Source: Firmicutes bacterium M10-2 | Lineage (GTDB): Bacteria > Bacillota_I > Bacilli_A > Erysipelotrichales > Erysipelotrichaceae | DNA length: 35,576 nucleotides | Assembly (NCBI GenBank): GCA_000403415.2 | Contig: KE159701.1 | Coordinates: 1-35,576 of the forward strand | Direction: 5' to 3' | Shown here: positions 21,874-30,703 of the stretch, piece by piece | Numbering within the stretch: position 1 is the stretch's first letter | Layout: every line of letters starts with the position of its first letter | The notes under the pieces: generated by a model | Told to the model about the DNA's origin: nothing | Seen by the model: only the letters and a program-made list of their open reading frames with translations | Databases searched by the model: none | Made by a program: the position numbers and the translations under genes

Positions 21874-22612
21874 GATCGAAATACAAGACCTTGATTTGTT
21901 TTACGGGAATTTTCAGGCGCTGCGAAAGATCAATTTGCGAATGAAAGCGCACGAAGTGACCGCATTGATTGGTCCTTCGGGATGTGGAAAGTCCACTTTG
22001 CTTAAAAGCATCAATCGCATGAATGATTTAATCGAGAACTGTCATATCGAAGGAAAGATCCTGGTGGACGGGAAAAATATCGATGATGAAGATGTCAATC
22101 TCCTGCGTAAGAAAGTCGGCATGGTGTTTCAAAAAGCGAACTTGTTTCCAATGAGTATTTACGATAATGTGGCGTATGGACCGAAAACACATGGAATCAA
22201 AGATAAAAAAAGACTGGATGAAATTGTTGAATGTTCATTAAAACAAGCCGCAATTTGGGAAGAAGTGAAAAACGATCTCAAAAAATCGGCTCTGGCGCTT
22301 TCGGGAGGGCAACAGCAGCGTTTGTGTATTGCACGAGCTCTTGCGATCGAACCGGATGTGCTTTTGATGGACGAACCGACCAGCGCTCTTGATCCGATTT
22401 CAACCGCAAAAGTTGAAGAGCTGATCTTGCAGCTGAAAGAAAACTATACGATTGTGATCGTGACTCATAATATGCAGCAGGCATTACGTATTGCCGATCA
22501 AACGGCTTTCTTTCTTCAAGGAAAAGTTATTGAGTTTGATCGGACGCAAAAAATCTTCAATGATCCGAAAGAAAAGAAAACGCGTGATTACATAACAGGA
22601 AGATTCGGGTAA
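21866..22612 (+). CDS. pstB: Phosphate ABC transporter ATPase PstB
   Basis: The 248-residue ATPase shows Walker [11 protein letters not shown], the PstB-specific R-M-N-D-L-I-E-N-C stretch, Q-loop [15 protein letters not shown], signature L-S-G-G-Q-Q-Q-R, Walker [14 protein letters not shown] and the switch histidine in V-T-H-N-M-Q-Q-A. The C-terminal D-Y-I-T-G-R-F-G is typical of PstB. It powers phosphate uptake with PstSCA. Confidence 0.97.
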   Translation: MDKIEIQDLDLFYGNFQALRKINLRMKAHEVTALIGPSGCGKSTLLKSINRMNDLIENCHIEGKILVDGKNIDDEDVNLLRKKVGMVFQKANLFPMSIYDNVAYGPKTHGIKDKKRLDEIVECSLKQAAIWEEVKNDLKKSALALSGGQQQRLCIARALAIEPDVLLMDEPTSALDPISTAKVEELILQLKENYTIVIVTHNMQQALRIADQTAFFLQGKVIEFDRTQKIFNDPKEKKTRDYITGRFG

Positions 22613-22619
22613 AGAATAT

Positions 22620-23228
22620 ATGAAGAAAGTTCAAGAACAAATCGAACAGCTTGAACAAGACGTGTTGTCGATGGGAATTTATGCAAGCACGATGGTCTTG
22701 GATGTGTTCAAAAGTATGAGCGGGGATAAAAAAATCGATATAGAAGCAATGTATAAAAACGATCGAATTCTTTGCGATTATGAGCGGACAATCGAAACTA
22801 AAAGCGTGAGCATTCTTGTCGAAGAAAGTTTATTCGGAACAAACTTTCGCCAAGTATTCGCTGCTTTAAAAATTATTTCAGATCTTGAACGTATTGGGCA
22901 TCAAGCAATGCATATGGCTGAAATCATCGATCAAAACGAATTTTCGTTTTTGTTTTTGGATCCCGCTTATGAAGAGCTTGCCAAACAAACGACAAAAATG
23001 GTGATCGATACCATGCTTGCTTATAAAAACAAGGATCGGACCTTGGCAAGCCAAGTGATCGAAAACGATGAACGGGTTGATCGCTGTTTCAACCAAGTGA
23101 AACGCAATATAATCAAACACGAAAAAATGGATCGGCGGGAAATGACGAATGGAATCCTGCTGGCAAAATATTTAGAACGAATATCTGATCACACTGCACA
23201 CATTTGTATGAATCGGGCAGATTTTTGA
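22620..23228 (+). CDS. phoU: Phosphate signalling protein PhoU
   Basis: The 202-residue all-helical protein has two PhoU repeats with the metal-binding patterns E-x-x-x-D (D-Y-E-R-T-I-E and I-S-D-L-E-R-I-G-D/H-type segments; here I-S-D-L-E-R-I-G-H-Q-A and L-E-R-I-S-D-H-T-A-H). PhoU links the Pst transporter to the phosphate sensor kinase and prevents toxic uptake. It starts 7 bp after pstB with a weak ribosome binding site and ends in the operon terminator. No phoP/phoR pair is in the window. Confidence 0.93.
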   Translation: MKKVQEQIEQLEQDVLSMGIYASTMVLDVFKSMSGDKKIDIEAMYKNDRILCDYERTIETKSVSILVEESLFGTNFRQVFAALKIISDLERIGHQAMHMAEIIDQNEFSFLFLDPAYEELAKQTTKMVIDTMLAYKNKDRTLASQVIENDERVDRCFNQVKRNIIKHEKMDRREMTNGILLAKYLERISDHTAHICMNRADF

Positions 23229-23253
23229 TCCAAAGTTTTTTGGATCTTTTTTT
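23227..23253 (+). terminator. Terminator of the pst operon
   Basis: GATCCAAA (23227-23234) pairs with TTTGGATC (23239-23246) and is followed by a T run. The phoU stop codon overlaps the left arm. Confidence 0.85.
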
Positions 23254-23285
23254 CTTTCTTGTTGCGGAACAATTACGATTTACGA

Positions 23286-23314
23286 TTGTGTGCTATTGGA
23301 AAAGGTGCTAAAAT
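23286..23314 (+). promoter_or_regulatory. ptsI promoter
   Basis: TTGTGT (23286-23291), a 17-bp spacer and TAAAAT (23309-23314). It lies about 50 bp upstream of the ptsI start. Confidence 0.6.
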
Positions 23315-23333
23315 TAAGCTAAACGAGAGCGTT

Positions 23334-23347
23334 TGAAAGCGCTTATT
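23334..23347 (+). promoter_or_regulatory. Candidate cre (CcpA) site before ptsI
   Basis: TGAAAGCGCTTATT matches the catabolite-responsive element consensus TGWAANCGNTNWCA except for the last two bases. It lies between the predicted transcript start and the ribosome binding site. The PTS context makes it plausible, but the site is short and imperfect. Confidence 0.35.
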
Positions 23348-23365
23348 ATAGGAGGAAATATAGCA

Positions 23366-25066
23366 ATGTTAAAAGGGATTGCGGCAAGTGCCGGGGTCAA
23401 TGTAGCAAAAGCCTACAAGCTGGAAGCTCCGGCTGTTGTCATTGAAAAAAAAGCGGGAGTGCCTGCGGAAGAAATCAAAAAATTTGACGATGCTTTGGCA
23501 AAAACGATCAAAGACATCGAAGGTGTAAAGGAAAGAGCAGCAAAACGGTTAAGTGAGGAAGAATTGGCTGTATTCGATGCCCACTTAATGATGGCGCAAG
23601 ATCCGGAATTCGCTTCTCAGATCAAAGCGATGATCGAAAACGACGAAGTCAATGCAGAATATGCAGCGGACACGATCGCAAATCAAATGGTTGCGATGTT
23701 CGAAGCGATGGATAACGATTATTTCCGTGAAAGAGCGGCAGATATCAAGGATGTAACGTTCCGTTTGAAATGCAATCTTCTCGGTCTGGAAATTCCGGAT
23801 CTTACGGCAATCGATGAACCGACAATCATTGTTGCGCATGACTTGACGCCAAGTGATACAGCGCAATTGAACGAATGGGTCAAAGGATTCGCAACAGCAA
23901 TCGGAGGGAAAACTTCTCACTCTGCGATTATGGCAAACTCGCTGGAAATTCCTGCAGTTGTCGGATGTGCGGGCGTTCTTGAAGCGGTAAAAACCGGAGA
24001 TGTGATCGGTCTGGATGCGTTGGATGGCTATGTATACGTAAATCCGGATGAAGAAAAAGTAAAAGAACTGGAAGCAAAAGCCGTAAAATACGCAGAAGAA
24101 AAAGAAGCATTGAAGGTGCTTGTCAATGCGAAATCGATTACGACCGATGGTCATGAAGTCGAACTTGCAGGGAATATCGGCGGATTCAAAGATGTCGAAG
24201 GCGTATTGAAAAACGGTGGAGAAGGTGTCGGACTTTTCCGTACTGAATTCCTTTATATGGACAATGACCACTTCCCGACAGAAGAGGAACAATTCGAAGC
24301 ATACAAACAAGTTCTTGAAGGAATGCAAGGACGCAAAGTTGTCGTTCGTACTCTTGATATCGGCGGTGACAAAAAACTTTCTTACTTTGAATTCCCTGAA
24401 GAAATGAACCCGTTCCTGGGATATCGTGCGATTCGTCTTTGTCTGGATCGTAAAGATATTTTCAAAACTCAATTACGTGCTCTTTGCCGTGCATCGGTTT
24501 ACGGAAAACTTTGCATCATGTTCCCTATGATTGCAACGATCAATGAATTCCGCGATGCAAAAGCGGTATTTGAAGAATGTAAAGCAGAATTAATTGCCGA
24601 AGGTGTTGCGGTAAGCGACGATATTCAGATCGGTATGATGGTCGAAATTCCTGCAGCTGCGGTTTTAGCGGATGAATTCTCAAAATATGCGGACTTCTTC
24701 TCAATCGGAACAAACGACTTGATTCAGTATTCAATGGCTGCTGATCGTATGTCTGAAAAAGTATCCTATTTGTATCAGCCATTTAACCCTGCAATCCTGC
24801 GTCTTGTAAAAATGACGATCGAAGGTGCGCATAAAAACGGACGCTGGGCCGGTATGTGCGGAGCTATGGCCGGTGAACCATACGCTGTTCCGATCTTATT
24901 AGGTTTAGGGCTTGACGAATTCTCGATGTCTGCCACACAAATCTTAAAAGCACGTCATATTGTCAACAAATTAAGCTTTGAAGAAATGCAGAAACTTGCT
25001 GAACATTGCTTAACATTGGATACAGCTCAAGAAGTATTGGACTATGTAAAAAGTGTTGTTGACTAA
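23366..25066 (+). CDS. ptsI: PTS phosphoenolpyruvate-protein phosphotransferase (enzyme I)
   Basis: The 566-residue protein is a full-length enzyme I, which takes phosphate from PEP and passes it to HPr for all PTS sugars. The phospho-accepting histidine is His185 in G-G-K-T-S-H-S-A-I-M-A. The PEP-binding barrel motifs follow: V-G-L-F-R-T-E-F-L-Y, L-D-I-G-G-D-K, F-L-G-Y-R-A-I-R, G-M-M-V-E-I-P, and F-S-I-G-T-N-D-L-I-Q-Y plus M-C-G-A-M-A-G with the catalytic cysteine. ATG at 23366 has AGGAGG 9-10 nt upstream. ptsH is not adjacent, unlike the common ptsHI operon, so this gene stands alone between two terminators. Confidence 0.97.
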   Translation: MLKGIAASAGVNVAKAYKLEAPAVVIEKKAGVPAEEIKKFDDALAKTIKDIEGVKERAAKRLSEEELAVFDAHLMMAQDPEFASQIKAMIENDEVNAEYAADTIANQMVAMFEAMDNDYFRERAADIKDVTFRLKCNLLGLEIPDLTAIDEPTIIVAHDLTPSDTAQLNEWVKGFATAIGGKTSHSAIMANSLEIPAVVGCAGVLEAVKTGDVIGLDALDGYVYVNPDEEKVKELEAKAVKYAEEKEALKVLVNAKSITTDGHEVELAGNIGGFKDVEGVLKNGGEGVGLFRTEFLYMDNDHFPTEEEQFEAYKQVLEGMQGRKVVVRTLDIGGDKKLSYFEFPEEMNPFLGYRAIRLCLDRKDIFKTQLRALCRASVYGKLCIMFPMIATINEFRDAKAVFEECKAELIAEGVAVSDDIQIGMMVEIPAAAVLADEFSKYADFFSIGTNDLIQYSMAADRMSEKVSYLYQPFNPAILRLVKMTIEGAHKNGRWAGMCGAMAGEPYAVPILLGLGLDEFSMSATQILKARHIVNKLSFEEMQKLAEHCLTLDTAQEVLDYVKSVVD

Positions 25067-25081
25067 ATCTTATTGAGCTTC

Positions 25082-25106
25082 AGAGGGACCCCAATCCCTC
25101 TTTTTA
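25082..25106 (+). terminator. Terminator of ptsI
   Basis: AGAGGGA (25082-25088) pairs with TCCCTCT (25095-25101) and is followed by T residues. Confidence 0.8.
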
Positions 25107-25122
25107 TTTTTAGGAGAAAGAT

Positions 25123-26865
25123 ATGAAACCCATTTGGAATTTTACAAAGAAATACAAAACGCTGCTATTGTTTGATTTTCTTTCTGTCTTTGGCTTTGCG
25201 CTTTCCGAGCTGGGGATCCCGACTATCATCGCACAAATGATCGATCAAGGGATTGAACGATCCGATCCGCAAGTCATAATCCGTCTGTTTGTGATCATCT
25301 TGATCATTTCGGTCCTTGGTGTTTGCGGAACAAGTTTGCTGGCTTTTTGTTCGACACGCATCAGTACCAACGTAACATACGATTTGCGTCAAACGATTTT
25401 CGATCATGTCATGACTTTTTCTCACGCGGAAATGGAAAAATTCGGGATTGCGAGCATGATCACGCGGACAAACAATGATGCGTATCAGATCATGGTATTT
25501 TTACAGACAATCTTGCGGTCTGCCATGATCGCACCTATTATGATTGTGGTAAGCTTGTGCCTAGTCACGTTGACCTCTATGAATTTGGCAATAATCGTCT
25601 TTGCGACTATTCCGATCATTGTTGTGGGGGTGATCATTTTTGCCAAGTATTCAGCTCCGCTTTCCGAAAATCAGCAACGGTCCTTGGATTCAATGAATCG
25701 TATCTTACGTGAAGATTTATCGGGAATACGAGTCATTCGCTCCTTTAATAACGAGGGCTATGAAGAAAAACGATTCGAAAAGGAAAACACATGGTATACT
25801 TCACAGACGAATAAACTGTTTAAAATGATGTCCTGTACCGATCCGCTGTTTTTCTTCTTAATGAACCTAGCCACAATTGCGATTTATTATGTATCAGCCA
25901 TTATGTTGGGTCACCAATCGATCGAAATCGGGCAAGTCGTGGCATTTGTGGAATACTTGTTTCATGCGATGATGTCTGTTCTTGTTTTCTGTATGGTGTT
26001 TATGATGTATCCTCGGGCGAATGTATCGGCGAAGCGTATTCAAGAAGTTCTCAATACGACAAGTTCGATCCATTCGGGAAATCAAACACTTGGACGGATT
26101 AAAAAAGTGGAATTGAGGAATGTGTCATTCTCTTATCCTGACGGGGAGGAAAATGTGCTATCGGATATTTCTTTTGAAGTCCGTCAAGGGCAAAAATTGG
26201 CAGTTATTGGCAGCACAGGATCAGGAAAAAGCACGCTAGTCAAGCTGCTGGCACGTTTTTACGATCCGACAAAGGGACAAATTTTGATGAACGATCAGGA
26301 TATTTCCAAGGTCGATCTTTCTTCGCTGCGACAGGAGCTGAGTTTTATTTCGCAAAAGCCGCATATGTTCAAAGGAACAATCAAGGAAAATATCGCGTTT
26401 GGTCTGGATGAAGCAATCATGGAAGATATCCATGAAGCGGCACAAATCGCCCAAGCGATGGATTTTATCCTCGAAAAAGAAAATCAGTTTGAAGAAGAGA
26501 TTGCGGAAGAGGGAACGAATCTTTCGGGAGGTCAAAAACAAAGAATTTCAATTGCGCGTGCGCTTTTGAAAAAGTGCGGATTGATCATTTATGACGATTC
26601 GTTCAGTGCGCTTGATTTTAAGACGGATTCTATGCTTCGGCAAGCACTGGCACCGATACGAAAAGATTCGATTAATATCGTGGTCGCACAACGTGTTTCC
26701 ACGATATTGGATGCGGATCAGATTTTGGTGCTTGATGAAGGAAAAGTAGCTGGTTACGGTCAGCATGAGCAATTATTCGAAACGTGTCAGGTGTATCGTG
26801 AAATCGTACTTTCGCAAATGAGTGAAGAGGAGGTGTCGGATCATGCCAAAAAAACTCACGTTTAA
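25123..26865 (+). CDS. Heterodimeric ABC exporter, subunit with degenerate ATP site
   Basis: The 580-residue half-transporter has a six-helix export domain (about 1-310) and an ATPase domain (about 330-565). Walker A (S-T-G-S-G-K-S-T-L, near 363) and signature L-S-G-G-Q (near 467) are intact. The catalytic Glu after Walker B is replaced by Asp492 (I-I-Y-D-D-S-F-S-A-L-D) and the switch His by Gln523 (V-A-Q-R-V-S-T-I). This is the known pattern of the non-hydrolysing subunit in heterodimeric exporters such as BmrC/BmrD or TM287/288. The next gene supplies the complementary site and overlaps by 23 bp. Drugs or peptides are possible substrates. Confidence 0.93.
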   Translation: MKPIWNFTKKYKTLLLFDFLSVFGFALSELGIPTIIAQMIDQGIERSDPQVIIRLFVIILIISVLGVCGTSLLAFCSTRISTNVTYDLRQTIFDHVMTFSHAEMEKFGIASMITRTNNDAYQIMVFLQTILRSAMIAPIMIVVSLCLVTLTSMNLAIIVFATIPIIVVGVIIFAKYSAPLSENQQRSLDSMNRILREDLSGIRVIRSFNNEGYEEKRFEKENTWYTSQTNKLFKMMSCTDPLFFFLMNLATIAIYYVSAIMLGHQSIEIGQVVAFVEYLFHAMMSVLVFCMVFMMYPRANVSAKRIQEVLNTTSSIHSGNQTLGRIKKVELRNVSFSYPDGEENVLSDISFEVRQGQKLAVIGSTGSGKSTLVKLLARFYDPTKGQILMNDQDISKVDLSSLRQELSFISQKPHMFKGTIKENIAFGLDEAIMEDIHEAAQIAQAMDFILEKENQFEEEIAEEGTNLSGGQKQRISIARALLKKCGLIIYDDSFSALDFKTDSMLRQALAPIRKDSINIVVAQRVSTILDADQILVLDEGKVAGYGQHEQLFETCQVYREIVLSQMSEEEVSDHAKKTHV

Positions 26866-28624
26866 GCAGTGCCTTGCTCATTTGTGGAGATTTTTAAAAG
26901 CACACAAAATAAAGTTGTTCATTGGGCTGTTTTTGGTGATCATCATGCAGATCATTTATGCAATCATGCCAAGTATAGAAGGGATGATTACGACCCAACT
27001 TCAAAAGGATGTCGGTGCAATGGCCGATCATGTGCCGGGAGCCCATATTCAAATGAATATCATCGTACGGATTTTGGGAGTTTTGCTTGCTGTTTACATC
27101 GTCAAGATCAGCAGTCAGTTTGCGAGTGTGTTTTTGCTGACAGATTCGATTCAGAAAACGATGGAAGATATTCGCAATGCGGTTGAAGTCAAAATCAATC
27201 ATTTGCCGATTTCTTATTTCGATTCTCAGAAAACAGGGGATCTTCTGTCGCGGATCACGAACGATGTGGAAACCGTATCCAACGCGCTTCAGCAAACACT
27301 TTCCAGAGTGATCGGAGCGGTTTGTACCTTTGTGTTCGTTTCGATCATGATGTTTTCGATTAACTGGGTTATGACACTTATGGTGTATGTCGCGTTACCT
27401 ATCATTGGCGGCATTTCGTTTGGGATGGTCAAAAAAAGCCAACCTTTGTTTGATTTGCAGCAACAGTCTTTGGCAAATTTGAATGCGACAATCAATGAAT
27501 TGTATTCCGGATTCAATGAAATTGTGATTTATGATCAGCAGGCGAAGGCGAAAGAACAGTTTCAAACAGCCAATGAGGAAATGCGTAAATCAGGATTTAA
27601 GGCTTTGTTTCTTTCAGGTTTGATTGGTCCTATGACTGCTCTTGTCACATATGTGACCATTGGATGTGTAGCGCTTTACGGATGTTTGAGTGTACTGAAC
27701 GGCACATTAATGCTTGGACAGCTTCAAGCGTTTATTCGTTACATTTGGAATATCAACGATCCGATTTCTCAGCTTTCCCAGTTGTCGAATCAAGTGCAGT
27801 CGGCTTTTTCTGCGATGAACCGCCTGTTTACGTTTCTTGATATGGAAGAGATCGTTGATGTAAAAGAGAGTGAGCCAATTCGCGAAGTGGATACGATTGA
27901 TTTCGAACATGTTCGCTTCGGTTATGGCAATGAACTGTTGATGAAAGATGTCAACATTCATATCGAAAAAGGGCAGACGATCGCAATCGTCGGTCCAACC
28001 GGAGCCGGAAAGACGACATTGACAAATTTATTGTTGCGGTTTTATGAAATAAAGGGTGGCAGGATCTTGATCAATGGACAAGATATCCGCACGCTTTCTT
28101 ATCATGATCTTCGGGATCTTTTCGGACTCGTGCTTCAGGATGCGTGGCTTTTTGAAGCATCAATCGAAGAAAACTTGAAATACGGCAATCATGATGCTTT
28201 AAGAGCCGATGTTGTTCAAGGAGCGAAGCAGGCAAATGTTCATCATTACATTCGAACGTTGACACACGGCTATGATTCGATGGTCAATGAATCGGGAACG
28301 AATATTTCGCAAGGAGAAAAACAGCTGCTTACGATCGCAAGAGCACTTATCAAGGATCCGAAAATTTTGGTATTGGATGAAGCGACAAGTTCTGTGGATA
28401 CAAGATTGGAAAGAAGATTGCAGGATGCGATGGATAGGATTATGAAAGATCGGACAAGTTTTGTGATCGCGCACCGTCTGTCGACAATCGTGAATGCAGA
28501 TTTGATTTTGGTCATGATGCATGGCGATATCGTAGAGAGTGGAACACATGAACAACTTCTGGCAAGAAACGGGGAGTATGCACGCCTTTACAATGCGCAG
28601 TTTGCGCAAGCGGAAGAAGAATAA
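26843..28624 (+). CDS. Heterodimeric ABC exporter, catalytic subunit
   Basis: The 593-residue partner has six membrane helices and an ATPase domain with a canonical Walker A (G-P-T-G-A-G-K-T-T-L, near 385), Walker B plus catalytic Glu513 (L-V-L-D-E-A-T-S-S-V-D) and switch His544 (I-A-H-R-L-S-T-I), but a degenerate signature (I-S-Q-G-E instead of L-S-G-G-Q). The defects are complementary to those of the upstream subunit: one composite site pairs canonical elements, the other pairs degenerate ones. An extended extracellular loop (about residues 58-75, G-A-M-A-D-H-V-P-G-A-H) follows the first helix. ATG at 26843 follows GAGGAGGTG; a longer frame at 26822 would precede that site. Confidence 0.93.
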   Translation: MPKKLTFKQCLAHLWRFLKAHKIKLFIGLFLVIIMQIIYAIMPSIEGMITTQLQKDVGAMADHVPGAHIQMNIIVRILGVLLAVYIVKISSQFASVFLLTDSIQKTMEDIRNAVEVKINHLPISYFDSQKTGDLLSRITNDVETVSNALQQTLSRVIGAVCTFVFVSIMMFSINWVMTLMVYVALPIIGGISFGMVKKSQPLFDLQQQSLANLNATINELYSGFNEIVIYDQQAKAKEQFQTANEEMRKSGFKALFLSGLIGPMTALVTYVTIGCVALYGCLSVLNGTLMLGQLQAFIRYIWNINDPISQLSQLSNQVQSAFSAMNRLFTFLDMEEIVDVKESEPIREVDTIDFEHVRFGYGNELLMKDVNIHIEKGQTIAIVGPTGAGKTTLTNLLLRFYEIKGGRILINGQDIRTLSYHDLRDLFGLVLQDAWLFEASIEENLKYGNHDALRADVVQGAKQANVHHYIRTLTHGYDSMVNESGTNISQGEKQLLTIARALIKDPKILVLDEATSSVDTRLERRLQDAMDRIMKDRTSFVIAHRLSTIVNADLILVMMHGDIVESGTHEQLLARNGEYARLYNAQFAQAEEE

Positions 28625-28628
28625 AAAG

Positions 28629-28658
28629 CGGGGATCAAAAAAGTTTGATCCCTTTTTA
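28629..28658 (+). terminator. Terminator of the ABC exporter pair
   Basis: GGGATCAAA (28631-28639) pairs with TTTGATCCC (28644-28652), 9 bp, followed by TTTTT. On the opposite strand an A-rich arm may also serve the convergent membrane protein gene. Confidence 0.88.
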
Positions 28659-29189
28659 TCATGCTGAATAATGGGTTAGAAAAATGTTGACTAAGATAGA
28701 AAAGCTCATTTCGCACAATCCGTTAATGTGTCCGAATACCGCAAACGAGCAAAAACACATTCCGAATACGATGAGCAGCTGATCAAGAAAATGATGATAG
28801 GAACGATCAGTCGTGTACTGGGGCGAAAACAAAGTCAGGACCCACTCAAGAATAAACAGGCTTACGCTTAGAATCGCCAGCCAGATGTGCATGTCATTGA
28901 TCCATCCGGGCAATGAAGCAGAATAGGGAATCAGGCATGATAGGGGCATACCCAAACAAATGATGCGATGTAAACTTGAATTGTAGCGGATTTGTTTTTG
29001 GTGCCATATTTGTTTGGAAAAGAAATACATACCGATTACGCTTGAGAGTGCCCAAAGAATCAAATAGGGAAAGTGGCCTAGTTGATTGCCTATGTAACTG
29101 AGATTGTCGTAAGTAGGATCGATCCAAAAAAGAATAGGCAGGTTGATTAGCGGATTAAGTAAATAGGCGTACCATTTCTTGAGTGACAT
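28659..29189 (-). CDS. Hypothetical membrane protein, about six helices
   Basis: I do not recognise this 176-residue protein with certainty. It has about six hydrophobic helices with polar turns such as D-P-T-Y-D-N-L-S-Y-I-G-N and S-P-Q-Y-T-T-D-R-S-Y-H-H-F. The D-N-L-S-Y-I-G-N segment after the first helix is reminiscent of DUF998-like proteins. The start is ATG at 29189 (M-S-L-K-K-W). No Shine-Dalgarno sequence precedes it; instead a TATAAT ends 6 nt upstream on the same strand, so the transcript may be leaderless. A TTG five codons earlier is an alternative. It is divergent from the AIM24 gene. Confidence 0.6.
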   Translation of the reverse strand: MSLKKWYAYLLNPLINLPILFWIDPTYDNLSYIGNQLGHFPYLILWALSSVIGMYFFSKQIWHQKQIRYNSSLHRIICLGMPLSCLIPYSASLPGWINDMHIWLAILSVSLFILEWVLTLFSPQYTTDRSYHHFLDQLLIVFGMCFCSFAVFGHINGLCEMSFSILVNIFLTHYSA

Positions 29190-29194
29190 GATAT

Positions 29195-29200
29195 CATTAT
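29195..29200 (-). promoter_or_regulatory. -10 box immediately before a possibly leaderless gene
   Basis: TATAAT on the minus strand ends 6 nt from the ATG at 29189, so transcription would begin at or next to the start codon. No good -35 was found at 16-18 nt. Confidence 0.35.
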
Positions 29201-29226
29201 ACAAGAAAGATGAAGGAGAAGTGAAA

Positions 29227-29991
29227 ATGTTTATTTTGAATAATTTGAAAACAAATCCTAATATTGAATGGAGCGAAAAGGTAGGGCCTTTCCAAATTTG
29301 CGAGTATAAACAGGACCGCTCGGTTGATGTTGGGATGGCAAGCCAGGAATACTATGCTTCGAAAATGAATATTCGCAAGCGTCAAGTTCTTTGCGAAATC
29401 CGAAAAGGACAAGGGATCGTACTGCAAGCAGGAGCGATGCAGTGGATGCTTGGAAATGTCAGCGCGACGACAGGAGTCAAAGGGGTTGGCGATTTTTTCG
29501 GAAAGATGATTGGCGGAAGTGTAACGGGCGAGGCCGGAATCAAACCGGAATATGAAGGGGAAGGTATGATTATGAGCGAGCCTACCTATCGTTTTTTATT
29601 GCTGGTGGATGTTTCGAAATGGGGTTCGGGAATCGTACTCGAGGATGGTATGTTTTTGGCATGCGAGTCGTGTTTGCAGCGAAAAGTCATTTCGAGAAGA
29701 TCGCTTTCGAGTGCGGTTGCCGGAAATGAAGGATTGTTCAATTTGTGCTTGAGCGGTCAAGGGACTGCGGTGCTCGAAAGCAAGTACCCTTATGACGAAT
29801 TGATTGAAGTGGAGCTGCAAAACGATGTATTAAAGATTGATGGTTCGATGGCAGTCGCTTGGAGTGCCGACCTTGAATTTACGGTCGAAAGAGCCGGAAA
29901 AAGTTTGCTAGGTTCTGCCGCAAGCCAGGAAGGACTTGTCAATGTTTTTCGTGGTACAGGCAAGGTGCTGATGGCCCCACTTGCAGGATAA
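29227..29991 (+). CDS. AIM24-family protein
   Basis: The 254-residue protein belongs to the AIM24/TIGR00266-like family, a repeated beta-helix-like fold of unknown biochemical role in bacteria; the yeast namesake is mitochondrial. Family traits are R-K-G-Q-G-I-V-L-Q-A-G-A-M-Q-W-M near residue 60, the glycine-rich G-G-S-V-T-G-E-A-G near 98, and L-S-G-Q-G-T-A-V-L-E-S near 175. No signal peptide or membrane helix is present. AAGGAGAAG precedes the ATG. The S51-type peptidase gene starts 7 bp downstream, so the two are likely co-transcribed. Confidence 0.8.
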   Translation: MFILNNLKTNPNIEWSEKVGPFQICEYKQDRSVDVGMASQEYYASKMNIRKRQVLCEIRKGQGIVLQAGAMQWMLGNVSATTGVKGVGDFFGKMIGGSVTGEAGIKPEYEGEGMIMSEPTYRFLLLVDVSKWGSGIVLEDGMFLACESCLQRKVISRRSLSSAVAGNEGLFNLCLSGQGTAVLESKYPYDELIEVELQNDVLKIDGSMAVAWSADLEFTVERAGKSLLGSAASQEGLVNVFRGTGKVLMAPLAG

Positions 29992-29998
29992 TAAATAA

Positions 29999-30661
29999 AT
30001 GATCAATATTTTGATGAATACGAGCATGATCGATGAGAAATGGTGCCGCCCGATTATAAAGAAAGTACTAAAGCCCGGTATGAAAGTATGTGTAGTGGCT
30101 TTCGCGTTTTTCGATGATACGAAAACCTTAGAGGACTGGAACCGACAGTTTGCTCCCGGACAGGGGATTTGGTATCGGGCTAATCACGATGTGTTTTTTT
30201 CGTACGGGATCCGAGATGAAAATATTGTATGGCTGAATTATTTTACCGATTCGATCGAAGAAATGAAGGAAAAGATTGCAGGGGCTGATGTCCTGATGCT
30301 TATGGGGGGCGCCCCCGATTTGATGATGAAGCGATTTAAAGAAAAGCGTTTAAAAAAAGAACTGAAAAACTTTAAAGGGATTGTGATCGGCTACAGCGCA
30401 GGGGCAATGGTGCAGCTGGACTCATACCATATTTCTCCTGATCAGGATTATCCTGAGTTTTCTTATCAAGTCGGTTTAGGCTATGTGTCCGGACTGGAAG
30501 TGGAAGTTCATTTTACGAATAGCCCGATTCAAAACGCATCAATCGAGAAAGTAAAAAAAGAGAAAAATGTGCCTGTTTACGGAATTTATGAGCGTGGCGG
30601 ATTGTTGATCGATGAGGAAAAAAAGATCACGTGTTTTGGAGAAGTCGATTTCTTCGAGTAA
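29999..30661 (+). CDS. Peptidase S51-like protein (dipeptidase E / class I glutamine amidotransferase-like fold)
   Basis: The 220-residue protein has the nucleophile elbow G-Y-S-A-G-A-M with Ser133 and the upstream glycine-rich M-G-G-A-P-D-L-M, both typical of the S51 family (aspartyl dipeptidases and cyanophycinase relatives). A likely acid/histidine region is G-L-G-Y-V-S-G-L-E-V-E-V-H-F (His near 176). Substrate and physiological role are not predictable; members cleave N-terminal Asp dipeptides. The start follows AGGATAA closely, and it is 7 bp after the AIM24 gene. Confidence 0.8.
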   Translation: MINILMNTSMIDEKWCRPIIKKVLKPGMKVCVVAFAFFDDTKTLEDWNRQFAPGQGIWYRANHDVFFSYGIRDENIVWLNYFTDSIEEMKEKIAGADVLMLMGGAPDLMMKRFKEKRLKKELKNFKGIVIGYSAGAMVQLDSYHISPDQDYPEFSYQVGLGYVSGLEVEVHFTNSPIQNASIEKVKKEKNVPVYGIYERGGLLIDEEKKITCFGEVDFFE

Positions 30662-30673
30662 ATTTTTTTATGA

Positions 30674-30702
30674 AAAGAAAAAGGGAGCTTTTGCTCCCTA
30701 AA
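30674..30702. terminator. Terminator between convergent genes
   Basis: GGGAGC (30683-30688) pairs with GCTCCC (30693-30698) around TTTT. The minus strand has the better T run, so it mainly serves the leftward small gene. Confidence 0.7.
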
Positions 30703-30703
30703 A

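Noticed and set aside
23585-24472. A 295-codon open frame antisense to ptsI
   Set aside because: ptsI is unmistakable on the plus strand; the antisense product is Phe- and Arg-rich, has no recognisable domain and no translation start signal.
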